DNA from: Streptomyces sp. CGMCC 4.7035
Lineage (GTDB): Bacteria > Actinomycetota > Actinomycetes > Streptomycetales > Streptomycetaceae
NCBI RefSeq assembly: GCF_031583065.1
Contig: NZ_CP134053.1
Coordinates: 4,836,001 to 4,900,000 of the forward strand
Length of the DNA stretch: 64,000 nucleotides
Direction: 5' to 3'
Shown here in pieces: positions 54,845 through 63,960 of this stretch (the stretch's first letter is position 1; the number at the start of each line of letters is the position of its first letter). The position numbers were made by a program, and so were the translations under genes. The notes beneath the pieces were generated by a model. It had not been told where the DNA came from and did no database searches. It was given only the letters and a program-made list of their open reading frames with translations.

Positions 54845-55669
54845 TCACTGCCCATTAGGGTGGGCCTCCAGCAGTTCCTCGATCCGCCCGGCCAACAGCT
54901 TGCGCTGATCAAGGACAGCGGTGAGCGAGCTGGCCAGGCTCGGAACGATCAGCGCGGCCGCCTCGGTGCCCGGGACCGTGACGGTCTGCTCGTCCAGGGC
55001 AGTGAAGATCTCGTTGACCAGCCGCTCGGCCATCCGCGGTGCCTTCGGCCGTAACAGGGTGACCAGCCGGCGTCGGCCGGCCTTGCGGATCTGGGCCGGT
55101 GACCCGAACCGCTCCAGCAGCGTGAGGACGGCCGGGTGCTGCAACCGCGGCCCCAGCACTCGCTCCAGCGAGGGATGGATCTGGGTCAGCAGGCCGTGCA
55201 GCCGGTTGGCGACCCGGGTGGCCTCGCCGGCCAGGTCGTCGTCGAAGCCCACGATCATCTCCAGCTCGGCGATCGTCTCGTCCTCGCCGTCGATCGCCCG
55301 CAGCGTGTGGGGCATCGCGCGGGCGGCGTCGGCGATGATGAACGCGTCCTTCGCGTCCGTCTTGGCCTCGCCGGGGTAGAGGTCAGCGATCCGCCGCATC
55401 GTCAGCCCAGGCAGATAGGTGACCGGGCAGCTTATGTCCCGCGCGACCGCCAGCGGCAGAGCCCCGATCGAGGCCGGCTGGTCCACCACGGCCAGCACGG
55501 TTCCGTGCTTGGCCTGCAGCTTGGCGAACAGCTCGCGGAGCTTGGGCTCGGTGTTGGGCAGTCGCTTGTCGAACGCCTTCTTCCCGGCCGGGGTGACGGC
55601 GGTGGCGTGGTGTTCGCCCTTGCCGACGTCCAGGCCGAGGAAGACGTCGATGTCGCCGGTGTCGATCAC
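54845..55669 (-). pseudogene. IS110 transposase A, N-terminal part
   Basis: GTG at 55669 opens FLGLDVGKGEHHATAVTP; AVVDQPASIG, AKTDAKDAFIIADAARAMP and the long linker follow. The gene stops at LEAHP plus three codons from the inserted DNA. The missing C-terminal domain is at 52759-53155. Confidence 0.92.
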
Positions 55670-56177
55670 GTGCAGGCCCTTCCGCTCACGCTTTCATCCG
55701 GCCTGCCACGACACCGAGCTGCCACATCCACGTTACGGAGAGCTCTTCCGGCCCGGGTGAAGCCGGTGCTCAAGCCCCTCATCAGCAGTCCGTCGATGCC
55801 TCCGGGCCCGGTGACACCACCCCCCCGGACCATCAACAACAAGGGGGGGGGAAGTCATGCCGGACCCGAAGGCCGGAGGCCCCATTGCGGGGCCACGAAA
55901 AAGGTAACTGTGATAGTTGAGCTGCGGCCCGGGTTGGGCTGCTGCCAGGCTCGGCGCCGACGTTCCGGCATGACCCACAAGGTAATTGGCGGCTCGTTGC
56001 AGCCTGCCGTGCCCCCGAGATGTCTGCCGGACGTCGGCGTCGGCCTGGCCCACCCCGTTGGCTTGATCAGCAGCTTGTCCGCCATCTCGACGTGACTCAT
56101 CACAGTTCTGCCACGCGGTGACTCCACCCAGGCCAACGCCGACCACGGCCGTCCAGAGCCCGAAGGAGAACAACCGC
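55670..56177. other. Non-coding stretch between IS110 A and IS110 C
   Basis: 508 bp with no gene. It presumably holds the outer, upstream non-coding region of IS110 A and that of IS110 C. Two G-runs near 55842-55852 and a GGCCGGAGGCC-type hairpin near 55869 are visible. Confidence 0.35.
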
Positions 56178-57260
56178 GTGACCATGCTCGCAGAACAAGT
56201 CGACGGCGTCATCGGCGTCGACACCCACCGCGACACCCTCGCTGCCGCCGCCGTCATCCCCATCGGTGCGGTCCTGGCCAGCACCGATGCCCCGGCCAGC
56301 GCCCGCGGCTATCGCCGCCTGCTCGACTTCGCGCGCAAGCACATCCCCGGCCGCCGCTGCTGGGCCCTGGAAGGCATCGGCAGTTACGGGGCCGGCCTCG
56401 CTACCTTCCTCGACCAGGCCGGCGAGCGTGTCGTGGAGGTCTGCCGGCCCAAGCGGCCCGCTGTCCGCGGCGGCCGTAAGACCGACATGATCGACGCGGT
56501 CCGAGCAGCCAAGGAAGCACTTTCCACCGAGCACCTGATCCAGCCCCGGCTCCGCGGCGAACGCGAGGCCCTCCGCGTCCTGCTCGCCACCCGCCACGGC
56601 GCCGTCCTGGCTTCCACCGCCGCGATCAACCAGCTCAAGGCGCTGATCGTGTCAGCGCCTGACGACCTTCGCGCCGAGCTGCGGAAACTCAAGCGCCCGG
56701 CCCAGGTCACGCGTTGCGCCCAACTGCGCGACCGCACGGCCCACGACATCGAACACCGCATGACCGCACGAGCGCTGCGGTGCACCGCCCAGCGCATCCA
56801 GGCCCTGCAGGCCGAGGCCAAGGCACTGGAGAACGAGATCCTGGGCCTTGTACGGCAGTTGGCGCCCGAACTCCTCGACCTGCTCGGTGTCGGTCCCATC
56901 ACCGCGGCTCAGGTCCTGGTCAGCTGGTCCCACCCGGGCCGGTTCCGATCCGAAGCGGCCTTCGCCTCCTTCGCCGGCGTCTCACCGATCCCAGCCTCAT
57001 CCGGCCTGACCAACCGGCACCGGATCAACCGCAGCGGCGACCGCCAGCTCAACCGGGCCCTGCACACCATCACGCTGATCCGGATGCGCCTGGACCCCGC
57101 CACGAAGACCTACGTCGCCCGTCGAGTGGCCGAAGGCAAGACCTCTCGCGACGCACAACGCTGTCTCAAACGCGCTATCTGTCGACAGCTCTTCAAGATC
57201 CTTGAACGCTCCGACCGGAACGACAAGAGCACCCTTGAAGATCTCCTCCAAGTAGCTTGA
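56178..57260 (+). CDS. IS110 family transposase C
   Basis: 360 aa. DEDD domain (GVIGVDTHRDTLAAAAV, WALEGIGSYG, GRKTDMIDAVRAAKEAL) and C-terminal domain (LLGVGPITAAQVLVSW, FASFAGVSPIPASSG). GTG at 56178 is chosen because AAGGAG (56163-56168) is nine bases away; ATG at 56184 is the alternative. Intact. A different subgroup from A and B. Confidence 0.93.
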   Translation: MTMLAEQVDGVIGVDTHRDTLAAAAVIPIGAVLASTDAPASARGYRRLLDFARKHIPGRRCWALEGIGSYGAGLATFLDQAGERVVEVCRPKRPAVRGGRKTDMIDAVRAAKEALSTEHLIQPRLRGEREALRVLLATRHGAVLASTAAINQLKALIVSAPDDLRAELRKLKRPAQVTRCAQLRDRTAHDIEHRMTARALRCTAQRIQALQAEAKALENEILGLVRQLAPELLDLLGVGPITAAQVLVSWSHPGRFRSEAAFASFAGVSPIPASSGLTNRHRINRSGDRQLNRALHTITLIRMRLDPATKTYVARRVAEGKTSRDAQRCLKRAICRQLFKILERSDRNDKSTLEDLLQVA

Positions 57261-57314
57261 CGCGATATAGCAGCCTCGGGGGGGCGGACGGAGCCCCTGG
57301 AGGAGGAGCGGCCA

Positions 57315-57560
57315 GTGGCGGTGAGGAGCGGCACGCGGCCGGGGTACTCGCTGGTGGCCGACGCGATCGACCTCCTGCTCGACGTCAATCGCGCGGCCGG
57401 GACCATCCGTCCCGGCGTGACCTCCGACGACTTCGTCCTCGCCGGTAGCTGGCAGACCGACCCCGGCGGGCACTGGGAGCCCGCGCCACCCGTCTGCTGG
57501 ACGTGGTCATGGACGGCCTGCGCGCCGGGGCGCCCGGGAGGCGAGCCCTCAGCACTACTA
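57315..57560 (+). pseudogene. TetR regulator C-terminal remnant
   Basis: YSLVADAIDLLLDVNRAAG, IRPGVTSDDFVLAGSWQTDP and, one frame over, TRLLDVVMDGLRAGAPGR are the last helices of a TetR ligand-binding domain. A frameshift near 57485 and the missing N-terminal half make it a relic. Confidence 0.6.
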
Positions 57561-57574
57561 ATCGGACAGTTGTC

Positions 57575-57784
57575 CGCCCCAACCGGCCGCCATCTCGGCG
57601 ACGACTACCCTGGCCCGTGGCGATGTGGTGGCCTGCGAGGAAGGCGTCGTCCAGGGCTTCGTGGCTGATCGGCTTCCCCGTGGCCGTGAGGTCGATGAAG
57701 AGTTTCCGCACGTTGGATTGGCGCAGCCACTGCCGCTGCCCGAAGGACGCGTCCGGCGCCCCGGTGGCGGTCGGATGCGGGCCT
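57575..57784 (-). other. Unrecognised protein-like fragment
   Basis: Minus-strand frame with QRQWLRQSNVRKLFIDLTAT and KPISHEALDDAF is protein-like but has no start, no stop in a sensible place and no family I can name. Confidence 0.3.
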
Positions 57785-57927
57785 CCTGAACCCGGCCGAG
57801 GGCAACGACGCCAAGCTCGCCCAGTGGATCACGGCAGTCCGCGCTGCCCCACCTGCACTCCTTCGTGAACGGCTTCGAACTCGACCGCGCCGCCGTCGAC
57901 GCCGGACTCAGCCTGCGGCGGCAGTGA
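57785..57927 (+). pseudogene. ISL3 family transposase fragment
   Basis: LNPAEGNDAKLAQWITAVRA followed, after a one-base shift, by LPHLHSFVNGFELDRAAVDA and a stop resembles the C-terminal DDE region of ISL3 transposases. Its end overlaps the GH76 stop by about 20 bp. Confidence 0.5.
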
Positions 57928-59776
57928 GCGCTCCGAGGGCGCTGGCCTGGGTACGCCAGTCAGTCTGGTTGGGGCCGGTGCCGGCCCAGCGTTCGCCGAG
58001 GGCGTTGAGGGAGCTGCGGTCCTGCGCCCACAGTGTGTCCGCCTGCTTCTGGACGTAGCCCTGGTAGGTGCTGGAGCCGGTGGCCTTCGCGAGGTCGGCG
58101 AAATTCCGCATGAAGATGCCCTTGAACTGCTTCTGGTTGTCGTCGCAGGACGCCGAGCCGACGTCGCATGACTCGGTGAGCACTCCGCCGCTGGTCAGCG
58201 CCGGGCTGCTGATCGCGGCGTCGGCCAGGGTTCGCGCGGTGGCCAGCAGCGAACTGTCCCCGGTCGCCTTCCACAGTTCGGTGAAGCCGCCGATGGCCAA
58301 TCCCTGGTTGTAACTCCACACGGTGCTGCCGTTGTTGGCGCAGGCCGAGGTCAGCCCGTCGTTCACCAGCCCCGAGGAGTTGATCATCCCGCTGGACCTG
58401 TACCAGGCCGCGGCCCTCTTCGCCCGCTGGAGCCATAGGGTGTCGCCCGGGATGCGCTGATGCAGTGCCGTGGTCAGCCAGAGGTACTGCCCGTTCGTCA
58501 CGGCGTTCTTGTAGGTGCGCTCGCGGTCCCACCACACGCCGCCGCCGCAGGTGCCGGTGTCCCAGTACTGCTGGACGTACTTGGCGGTGGTGACGGCCTC
58601 GTTGAGGTAGCGGGAGTCGCCGGTGTAGTCGTACGCGTCGATCCAGGCGATGGCCCACCAGCCCGAGTCGTCGATGGAACGGCTGATGAAGTCGCCCTCG
58701 ATCGCGTCCGAGCTCCGCACCCCGGCGGCGAAGGCGCCCTTGTTCTGGTCGAAGGTGCGCGCGATGACCCAGTCGTAGTCGTGCCTGCCGGTGGTCCTGG
58801 AGAAGTCGACGAGGGAGGTGAGGGTGGCGGCGGAGTTCCACCAACTGCTCGGCCACCAGCCGTTGTAGGGGTCGTACGACGCCATCAGCGCGTCCGCTGC
58901 GGCGCGCGCCCTGGTCGGTGCGGGCCTGACCCAAGCGGTGCAGCTGCCCTCCTGGTGGCCGGCCTCCCGGCCGCAGGCGCGGACCACACCGCCGTAGAGG
59001 AGACCACGCGGGTCGCGGGTGGCGTACATCGCGGTACGGGTGGTGGTGGCCCCGGGCGGGGTGCTGGTACGGCCGAGCGAGGAGCCGTCCGGCCAGGTCG
59101 CGCCACCGTCCCAGGAGCGGTCGAGCCAGATCTCGTCGCCGCCGCCACCGGTGTCGATGCTGGCCCAGGCCATGGAATTCTTCTGGTCGACGTGCAGCCG
59201 GATCGTGCGGCCGTAGAGGGTGGTCGACGGCACCGGCTGGTCGTCACCAGCCGCCCGGCCGGCGTCGGCGCCGTCGCAGAGCGTGTCGCAGACGGTGGGA
59301 TAGACCCAGTTCGTGCAGCCGACGCCTGCGGCGTCGCCGCAGGCCCGCACCAGCCCGCGTCTGTGGTTGCGGGGGTCGGTGATGTTGTACATCAGCGTCC
59401 TGGTGCCGGTCCAGGTGCTCGGGATGCTCGCCTTGCCCAGCAGTCCTTCCCAGGAGCGGCCGCCGTCCCAGGAGCGGTCCAGCCACACCGAGTCGCCGGT
59501 CACGCCGTCGTCGATGCTGGCCCAGGCCATGTCGTCCGTGTCGGACACGTGCAGTTCGAGGCGACGGCCGTTGAGGTTCTGGTTGGGCACCGGGAAGCTC
59601 TCCTGCCGGGCCTGTGAGGGATCCAGGGTGTCACAGGCCAGCACGCACACCGGAGTGGCGGCGGCGGCGGGCGTTGCGGCCGGGACCAGTGAGATGGCCG
59701 CCATGGCGACCGTCAGAAGGAATGTGAGCAGCCGAGCAGGTGGCCTGACAACGGTGTCGGCAGCGCGTAAGGACAT
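57908..59776 (-). CDS. Secreted GH76 family glycoside hydrolase with two N-terminal repeat modules
   Basis: 622 aa, probably an alpha-1,6-mannanase-type enzyme. ATG at 59776 (GAGG upstream) precedes a signal peptide ending at TPAAAA. Two related modules of about 100 residues follow, each with L-H-V-x(3)-M-A-W-A-S-I-D and W-L-D-R-S-W-D-G-G and a closing CTxWV, probably carbohydrate binding. The GH76 (alpha/alpha)6 barrel starts near 290; the catalytic Asp pair is in RSIDDSGWWAIAW. Complete to the stop at 57908. Divergent from the second GH78-like gene, sharing its control region. Confidence 0.9.
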   Translation of the reverse strand: MSLRAADTVVRPPARLLTFLLTVAMAAISLVPAATPAAAATPVCVLACDTLDPSQARQESFPVPNQNLNGRRLELHVSDTDDMAWASIDDGVTGDSVWLDRSWDGGRSWEGLLGKASIPSTWTGTRTLMYNITDPRNHRRGLVRACGDAAGVGCTNWVYPTVCDTLCDGADAGRAAGDDQPVPSTTLYGRTIRLHVDQKNSMAWASIDTGGGGDEIWLDRSWDGGATWPDGSSLGRTSTPPGATTTRTAMYATRDPRGLLYGGVVRACGREAGHQEGSCTAWVRPAPTRARAAADALMASYDPYNGWWPSSWWNSAATLTSLVDFSRTTGRHDYDWVIARTFDQNKGAFAAGVRSSDAIEGDFISRSIDDSGWWAIAWIDAYDYTGDSRYLNEAVTTAKYVQQYWDTGTCGGGVWWDRERTYKNAVTNGQYLWLTTALHQRIPGDTLWLQRAKRAAAWYRSSGMINSSGLVNDGLTSACANNGSTVWSYNQGLAIGGFTELWKATGDSSLLATARTLADAAISSPALTSGGVLTESCDVGSASCDDNQKQFKGIFMRNFADLAKATGSSTYQGYVQKQADTLWAQDRSSLNALGERWAGTGPNQTDWRTQASALGALTAAAG

Positions 59777-59892
59777 CCAACTCGCCTCGATTTCGCGTTG
59801 GGGACGCTGGTCGGCGGGCGCGTCGGTCAACCGACAGTCCTGCGGGGTCGGTCAGGGACCGAGCACTGGTCCATACCTGTCTCCCCGGGGCA

Positions 59893-59906
59893 GTGAATCG
59901 TTTTGG
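59893..59906. promoter_or_regulatory. Operator-like element GTGAATCGTTTTGG
   Basis: Near-match (10/12) to the complement of TGAAACGATTCA seen before the first GH78 gene, located 117-130 bp upstream of the GH76 start. Confidence 0.4.
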
Positions 59907-59969
59907 TGAGGCCCTGTCAATGCCTCAAGCTCTGGCAATTTCAGTGGAGTTCGTGACGGAGGTGACGGG

Positions 59970-59998
59970 TTGACACTCCGTTTTCGGGCGCCCATCAT
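59970..59998 (+). promoter_or_regulatory. Promoter-like TTGACA...CATCAT
   Basis: TTGACA (59970-59975) and CATCAT (59993-59998) with a 17-bp spacer, pointing toward the GH78-like gene at 60122. Confidence 0.4.
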
Positions 59999-60070
59999 CG
60001 GTGCAACTCCGGCGAGGCGCCCCGCACACCCGCGATCCGATCAGCCCGTGCCTTCACAGGCGCGATCATT

Positions 60071-60084
60071 TTGAATCGATTCAA
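60071..60084. promoter_or_regulatory. Perfect palindromic operator TTGAATCGATTCAA
   Basis: 14-bp perfect palindrome 38 bp upstream of the GH78-like start. Same type as 23208-23222, 22988-23000 and 23147-23160; LacI-like in form. Confidence 0.6.
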
Positions 60085-60121
60085 GCAGTCTATTCCGCAC
60101 CCGATCCGGGAGGTCCCCCCC

Positions 60122-63028
60122 ATGTGCCGCCGCCGTCCCCCGCTGAACCGACCGCCCTGTTCACGGGGCCTGCTTGGCCTCGCCATGGCTGTGGCCGCTG
60201 TGCTGGCCGCGGCTTCCGTGCCATCCGCCGGCGCTTCGCCTGCCACATCCGCGGCGACGTCGGTAACCGCAACGGCCGGACTCCGGGCGGCGCTTGACGC
60301 CCTGAACTACTCGCCGACCTCACGCACCCTCAAGCCGACCACCGTATACGCCACTTTCGGCAGTGTCGCGAACCCGCAGAACGTGCTGAGCGGGCAGCCG
60401 ACGCGGATCTCCGGCTCGCAGTCGGCGATCACCCTCGACTTCGGCAAGGAGGTCGGCGGCCTGGCAACGTTGTCTTTCGGTAGTACCAGCAGCGACGGTC
60501 AGCGGATCGGCCTGGCCTTCAGCGAGTCGTCCCTGTACGTGGGAAACAACAGCGACCGCAGCAGCGGCCGCGACGGCGAGGACGGTGCCCTCTACGCCAC
60601 GGCCTCCGCCAACGGCACCTACACGATGCCCACGGCGAGACTGCGTGGCGGCTTCCGCTACCTCACCGTCTTCCTGGACACCTCGGGCTGGGTGGACCTC
60701 AAGGGCGTCAGCCTCAACTTCACCGCGGCTCCGGGGAAAGCCAACCCGGCCGACTACGCCAACTACTTCTCCTCCAGCGACGACCTGCTCAACCGCATCT
60801 GGTACGCCGGGGCATACACGGTGCAGCTCAACACGATCGCCTCCGACCAGGGCCGCGCCTGGCCCCCGCCGGCCTCGGAGTGGGACAACAGCGCCACCGT
60901 CGGTGTGGGTGACTCCGTCCTGGTCGACGGGGCCAAGCGAGACCGTACGGTGTGGCCCGGCGACATGGGCATCGCCGTACCCACGCAGTACGCGTACTCC
61001 AACGACCTCACCTCGACCCGCAACGCGCTGACCACGATGTACAACGCGCAGTCGGCGGAGGGCGAGATCCCCTGGTCGGGCCCGCCGTTCAACCTCACCG
61101 GCTCGGACACCTACCACACCTGGACGCTGCTGGGCACGGCCACGTACTACGCCTACTCGGCCGACCGGGCGTGGCTGGACTCCAAATGGGCCAACTACAA
61201 GCGCGGGATGGCCTTCATCACCAACAAGATCGACGGCAACAACCTCCTCAATGTGACCCGCACCCAGGACTGGGCCCGAGTCGGCCAGGGCGGAGAGAAC
61301 ATCTCCGCCAACGCGCTGCTGTACGCCGCGCTCAAGGGCGGCGCCACCCTGGCCACGGCCGAGGGCGACAGCGCGCTCGCCGCGAGCTGGACCGGCAAGG
61401 CGGACGCGATCAAGACCGCGGCCAACTCGCGGCTGTGGGACGCCTCGAAGGGCATGTACAAGGACAACCCCACCAGCGGCCTGTACCCGCAGGACGGCAA
61501 CTCCCTTGCGGTCTGGTACGGGTTGACCGATTCCGCGGCCAAGGCGAAGAGCGTCATCGCGGGCCTCGGGAAGAACTGGGGCGCGTACGGCCCCACCACC
61601 CCCGAATGGGGCGGCAACGTGTCGCCCTTCGCCGGCGGGATGGAGTTGAACGCCCGCTTCACCGCCAACGACGACTACGGCGCCCTGGCGCAGATCCGCC
61701 GTACCTGGGGCCACATGCTGAACAGCGACATCGGCACCAAGAGCACCTTCTGGGAAGGCATCAAGGTCGACGGCGGCCTCGCCTACGGCGGTTCGTTCAT
61801 GAGCCTGGCCCACGGCTGGTCCTCCGCGCCCACCTCCACGCTCACCTTCGACGTGCTGGGCACCGCACCGGAGTCGGCGACCGGCGCGTACCGCTTCGTC
61901 CCGCACCCAGGCGACCTGACCAGCGCAGAAGGCCGCATCACCATGCCCCAGGGCGCCGTCAACGCCTCCTGGTCCCGCGACCCCGCCGCCGGCACCTACT
62001 CGGCGCACCTAGCCAGCCCGTCCGGTACCACCGGCCGTATCGGCGTCCCGAAGTTCGGCGGCGGCAACGTCTCGGTGTCCGTGAACGGCACCGTCGTCTG
62101 GAACAACGGATCCTTCACCCCCACCCCCGGCATCACCGGTGCGAGCCAGGACGACACCTACGTCTACCTCACCGGCGTCGCCCCGGGCAGCTACACCGTG
62201 ACCGCCACCGGGCTGGGCAACCCGCCCGCACCTGCCGAACCCGGTACCGCTGCCCTGCGCGCGGGCTTCACCCGGTGCGCGGGCGAGGGCGGCACCTGCT
62301 CCTTCAGCGGCACCCGCTCAGTGGCCTACGGGGCCGGGACGTACAGGTACAAAACAGTGACCGGCAGCACTGCCTGCACCAACGCCTCCTTCGGCGGCGA
62401 CCCGGCGTCGAACCTCGTCAAGTCCTGCTACGTCGCCGACGTGGGCGGTCCGCCCGGATACACCGTCTGCGCGGCCGAGGGCGGCACCTGCTCCGTTCCC
62501 GGCTACAACCGTGACGTGGTGTACGGCGCCAACGGCAACTTCGCCCACCAGGTCACCAACGGTTCCGTCGCCTGCACCAACGCCCACTTCGGCGATCCCA
62601 TCGACGGTGTCGCCAAGTCCTGCTACCTGCCGCCTGACGGCGCCCCGCCCGGCGGCTGGACCAAGTGCGCCTCCCAGAACGGCACCTGCCCGGCCGCCGC
62701 GGGACAGCCGGTGATGTACGGCGCCTTCGGCGCCTTCACCACCATCACGGCCACCGGCGACACCCCGTGCACCGACGCCACATTCGGCGACCCGATCTTC
62801 GGTGAGTCGAAGGCCTGCTACACCGCCACCGCCGGCCCGCCCGGCTACGCCACCGCCTGCTCCGACGAAGACGGTACGTGCGCCTTCAGCGGACAGCAGA
62901 CCGTCGCCTACGGCGCACGGGGCAGTTTCGCCTACAGGTCGTTCACCGGCGGCACGGTCTGCACCACGGCGGCATTCGGCACTGATCCGCTGCCCGGCGT
63001 GCGCAAGACCTGCTACCTCACGCCCTGA
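60122..63028 (+). CDS. Secreted GH78-like alpha-L-rhamnosidase-type enzyme with four Cys-rich C-terminal repeats
   Basis: 968 aa. ATG at 60122 with GGAGGT upstream (60109-60114); the frame extends to 60071 but that part overlaps the operator. A signal peptide ends near AGASPA. A jelly-roll and the six-hairpin barrel follow, with DGAKRDR and WPGD (about 275-288) as in rhamnosidase-like enzymes and PHPGDLTSAEGR in the C-terminal beta domain. Residues about 735-968 are four tandem modules of about 58 residues, each with C-x-(E/N)-G-T-C, Y-G-A and C-T-N/D...F-G-D-P...C-Y. They are probably carbohydrate-binding. The first GH78 enzyme instead has a discoidin domain. Confidence 0.88.
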   Translation: MCRRRPPLNRPPCSRGLLGLAMAVAAVLAAASVPSAGASPATSAATSVTATAGLRAALDALNYSPTSRTLKPTTVYATFGSVANPQNVLSGQPTRISGSQSAITLDFGKEVGGLATLSFGSTSSDGQRIGLAFSESSLYVGNNSDRSSGRDGEDGALYATASANGTYTMPTARLRGGFRYLTVFLDTSGWVDLKGVSLNFTAAPGKANPADYANYFSSSDDLLNRIWYAGAYTVQLNTIASDQGRAWPPPASEWDNSATVGVGDSVLVDGAKRDRTVWPGDMGIAVPTQYAYSNDLTSTRNALTTMYNAQSAEGEIPWSGPPFNLTGSDTYHTWTLLGTATYYAYSADRAWLDSKWANYKRGMAFITNKIDGNNLLNVTRTQDWARVGQGGENISANALLYAALKGGATLATAEGDSALAASWTGKADAIKTAANSRLWDASKGMYKDNPTSGLYPQDGNSLAVWYGLTDSAAKAKSVIAGLGKNWGAYGPTTPEWGGNVSPFAGGMELNARFTANDDYGALAQIRRTWGHMLNSDIGTKSTFWEGIKVDGGLAYGGSFMSLAHGWSSAPTSTLTFDVLGTAPESATGAYRFVPHPGDLTSAEGRITMPQGAVNASWSRDPAAGTYSAHLASPSGTTGRIGVPKFGGGNVSVSVNGTVVWNNGSFTPTPGITGASQDDTYVYLTGVAPGSYTVTATGLGNPPAPAEPGTAALRAGFTRCAGEGGTCSFSGTRSVAYGAGTYRYKTVTGSTACTNASFGGDPASNLVKSCYVADVGGPPGYTVCAAEGGTCSVPGYNRDVVYGANGNFAHQVTNGSVACTNAHFGDPIDGVAKSCYLPPDGAPPGGWTKCASQNGTCPAAAGQPVMYGAFGAFTTITATGDTPCTDATFGDPIFGESKACYTATAGPPGYATACSDEDGTCAFSGQQTVAYGARGSFAYRSFTGGTVCTTAAFGTDPLPGVRKTCYLTP

Positions 63029-63044
63029 GGGGAATGCGAGGGCG

Positions 63045-63160
63045 ATTTCGGCCGGTCAGCGATACCGCGAGCGGGATGTCCTGGCCGTCGGCGAGGACGT
63101 GGTCCTTGCTGCCCGGCCGTGCACGGTCGACCGGGCGGGGGCGCTTGGCTGCCGGGGGCG
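63045..63160 (-). pseudogene. IS5 family transposase fragment
   Basis: Minus-strand RPRPVDRARPGSKDHVLADG and IPLAVSLTGRNR match the DDE core of IS5-type transposases (GSKxHL-DxxG-PLAV). Both ends are missing. Confidence 0.6.
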
Positions 63161-63200
63161 CGATCAGTTGTTGCCCGGACGGAGCGGAAGGCACAGGGGT

Positions 63201-63500
63201 ATGGGCATCGCACTGTTCACGCTCGGCGGCACGATATCGATGGCAGGCCACACCCAGGGCATCGGAGGCGTCATCCGGTTGAACGGAGCCGACCTTGCCG
63301 CGGCCGTGCCCGGGCTCACCCAACTCGGAATGCCCCTGGACATCCACGACATGGATGCCGTCCCCAGTGCGAATCTGACCTTCGCGCATGTCCTGGCCCT
63401 GGCGGATTCTGCGTCATAGGCGGTGCAGGCCGGGGCCTGCGGGGTGGTGGTCCCCCAGGGGACCGACACCCTGGAAGAGACTGCCTTCCTGACGCCACCG
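63201..63500 (+). pseudogene. L-asparaginase (type I) N-terminal remnant
   Basis: ATG at 63201 opens ALFTLGGTISMAG (first catalytic Thr in G-G-T-I) and VPSANLTFAHVLALADSAS, then an in-frame TAG (63417-63419), then VVVPQGTDTLEETAFL (the second T-D-T motif) before the sequence leaves the family near 63491. Premature stop and loss of the C-terminal two thirds. Confidence 0.85.
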
Positions 63501-63539
63501 CGTCCCGTACCCGCGGCAGGGCCTCCTGGCTCTCGGTTT

Positions 63540-63960
63540 GGTTCGCACCCCCGAACTACCAAGAGGTCCTGCTGTCATGCGCCGGCCCTCGCGCGATCAC
63601 CCGATCAGGAACCCTGTTCGACCAGTCCGCCCCCGTGATGGGTTTTGAGCAGTTGGTGGGCGCCGTCGAGGAGGTGAATGGAGTCACTCTCGCCGAGCGA
63701 GCGGCGCTCGCCTTTGCGGCCGGACACCTTGACCCTCGGGGTGATGCCACGCCGGCCCCAGGCGCGGCCCTTGGGCGGACGGCCGGTCACGCCCGCTTCA
63801 TCTTCGAAGAAGATCCACGCCCCGGCCGCCGCCCGAAGGGTTTTAGCTCCTGCCAGGTCACCTCCCGCCACGTGGCGACGGCTTCCTCGTCACGCTCGGC
63901 GGCGGGTCTGTCCGGCATGTTTGGGCTCTCGCGACGCTCCTGAGACAGGGAGCACACCGG
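63540..63960 (-). pseudogene. IS630 family transposase fragment
   Basis: Minus-strand WIFFEDEAGVTGRPPKGRAW and GRRGITPRVKVSGRKGER are the DDE core of an IS630 transposase; a frameshift near 63840 separates the preceding AVATWREVTWQELK. It differs from the IS630 remnant at 43.6 kb. The last 40 bp show nothing further. Confidence 0.65.

Larger units (their letters stand above)
53150..54855. mobile_element. IS110-like element B inserted into IS110 A
   Basis: About 1.7 kb separating the two halves of transposase A. It contains an intact transposase gene and about 430 bp of non-coding DNA (54414-54844), where IS110 elements typically keep the bridge-RNA region upstream of the gene. No terminal inverted repeats are obvious, as expected for IS110. 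Ends are placed from the break in gene A and are accurate to roughly 10 bp. Confidence 0.75.

Noticed and set aside
54594..54858. Small ORF in the non-coding part of IS110 B
   Set aside because: Starts at a valid ATG but its composition and position fit the non-coding bridge-RNA region better than a gene.
60320..62008. 562-codon minus-strand open frame
   Set aside because: Antisense of the second GH78-like gene; Val/Gly-rich with no start signal.
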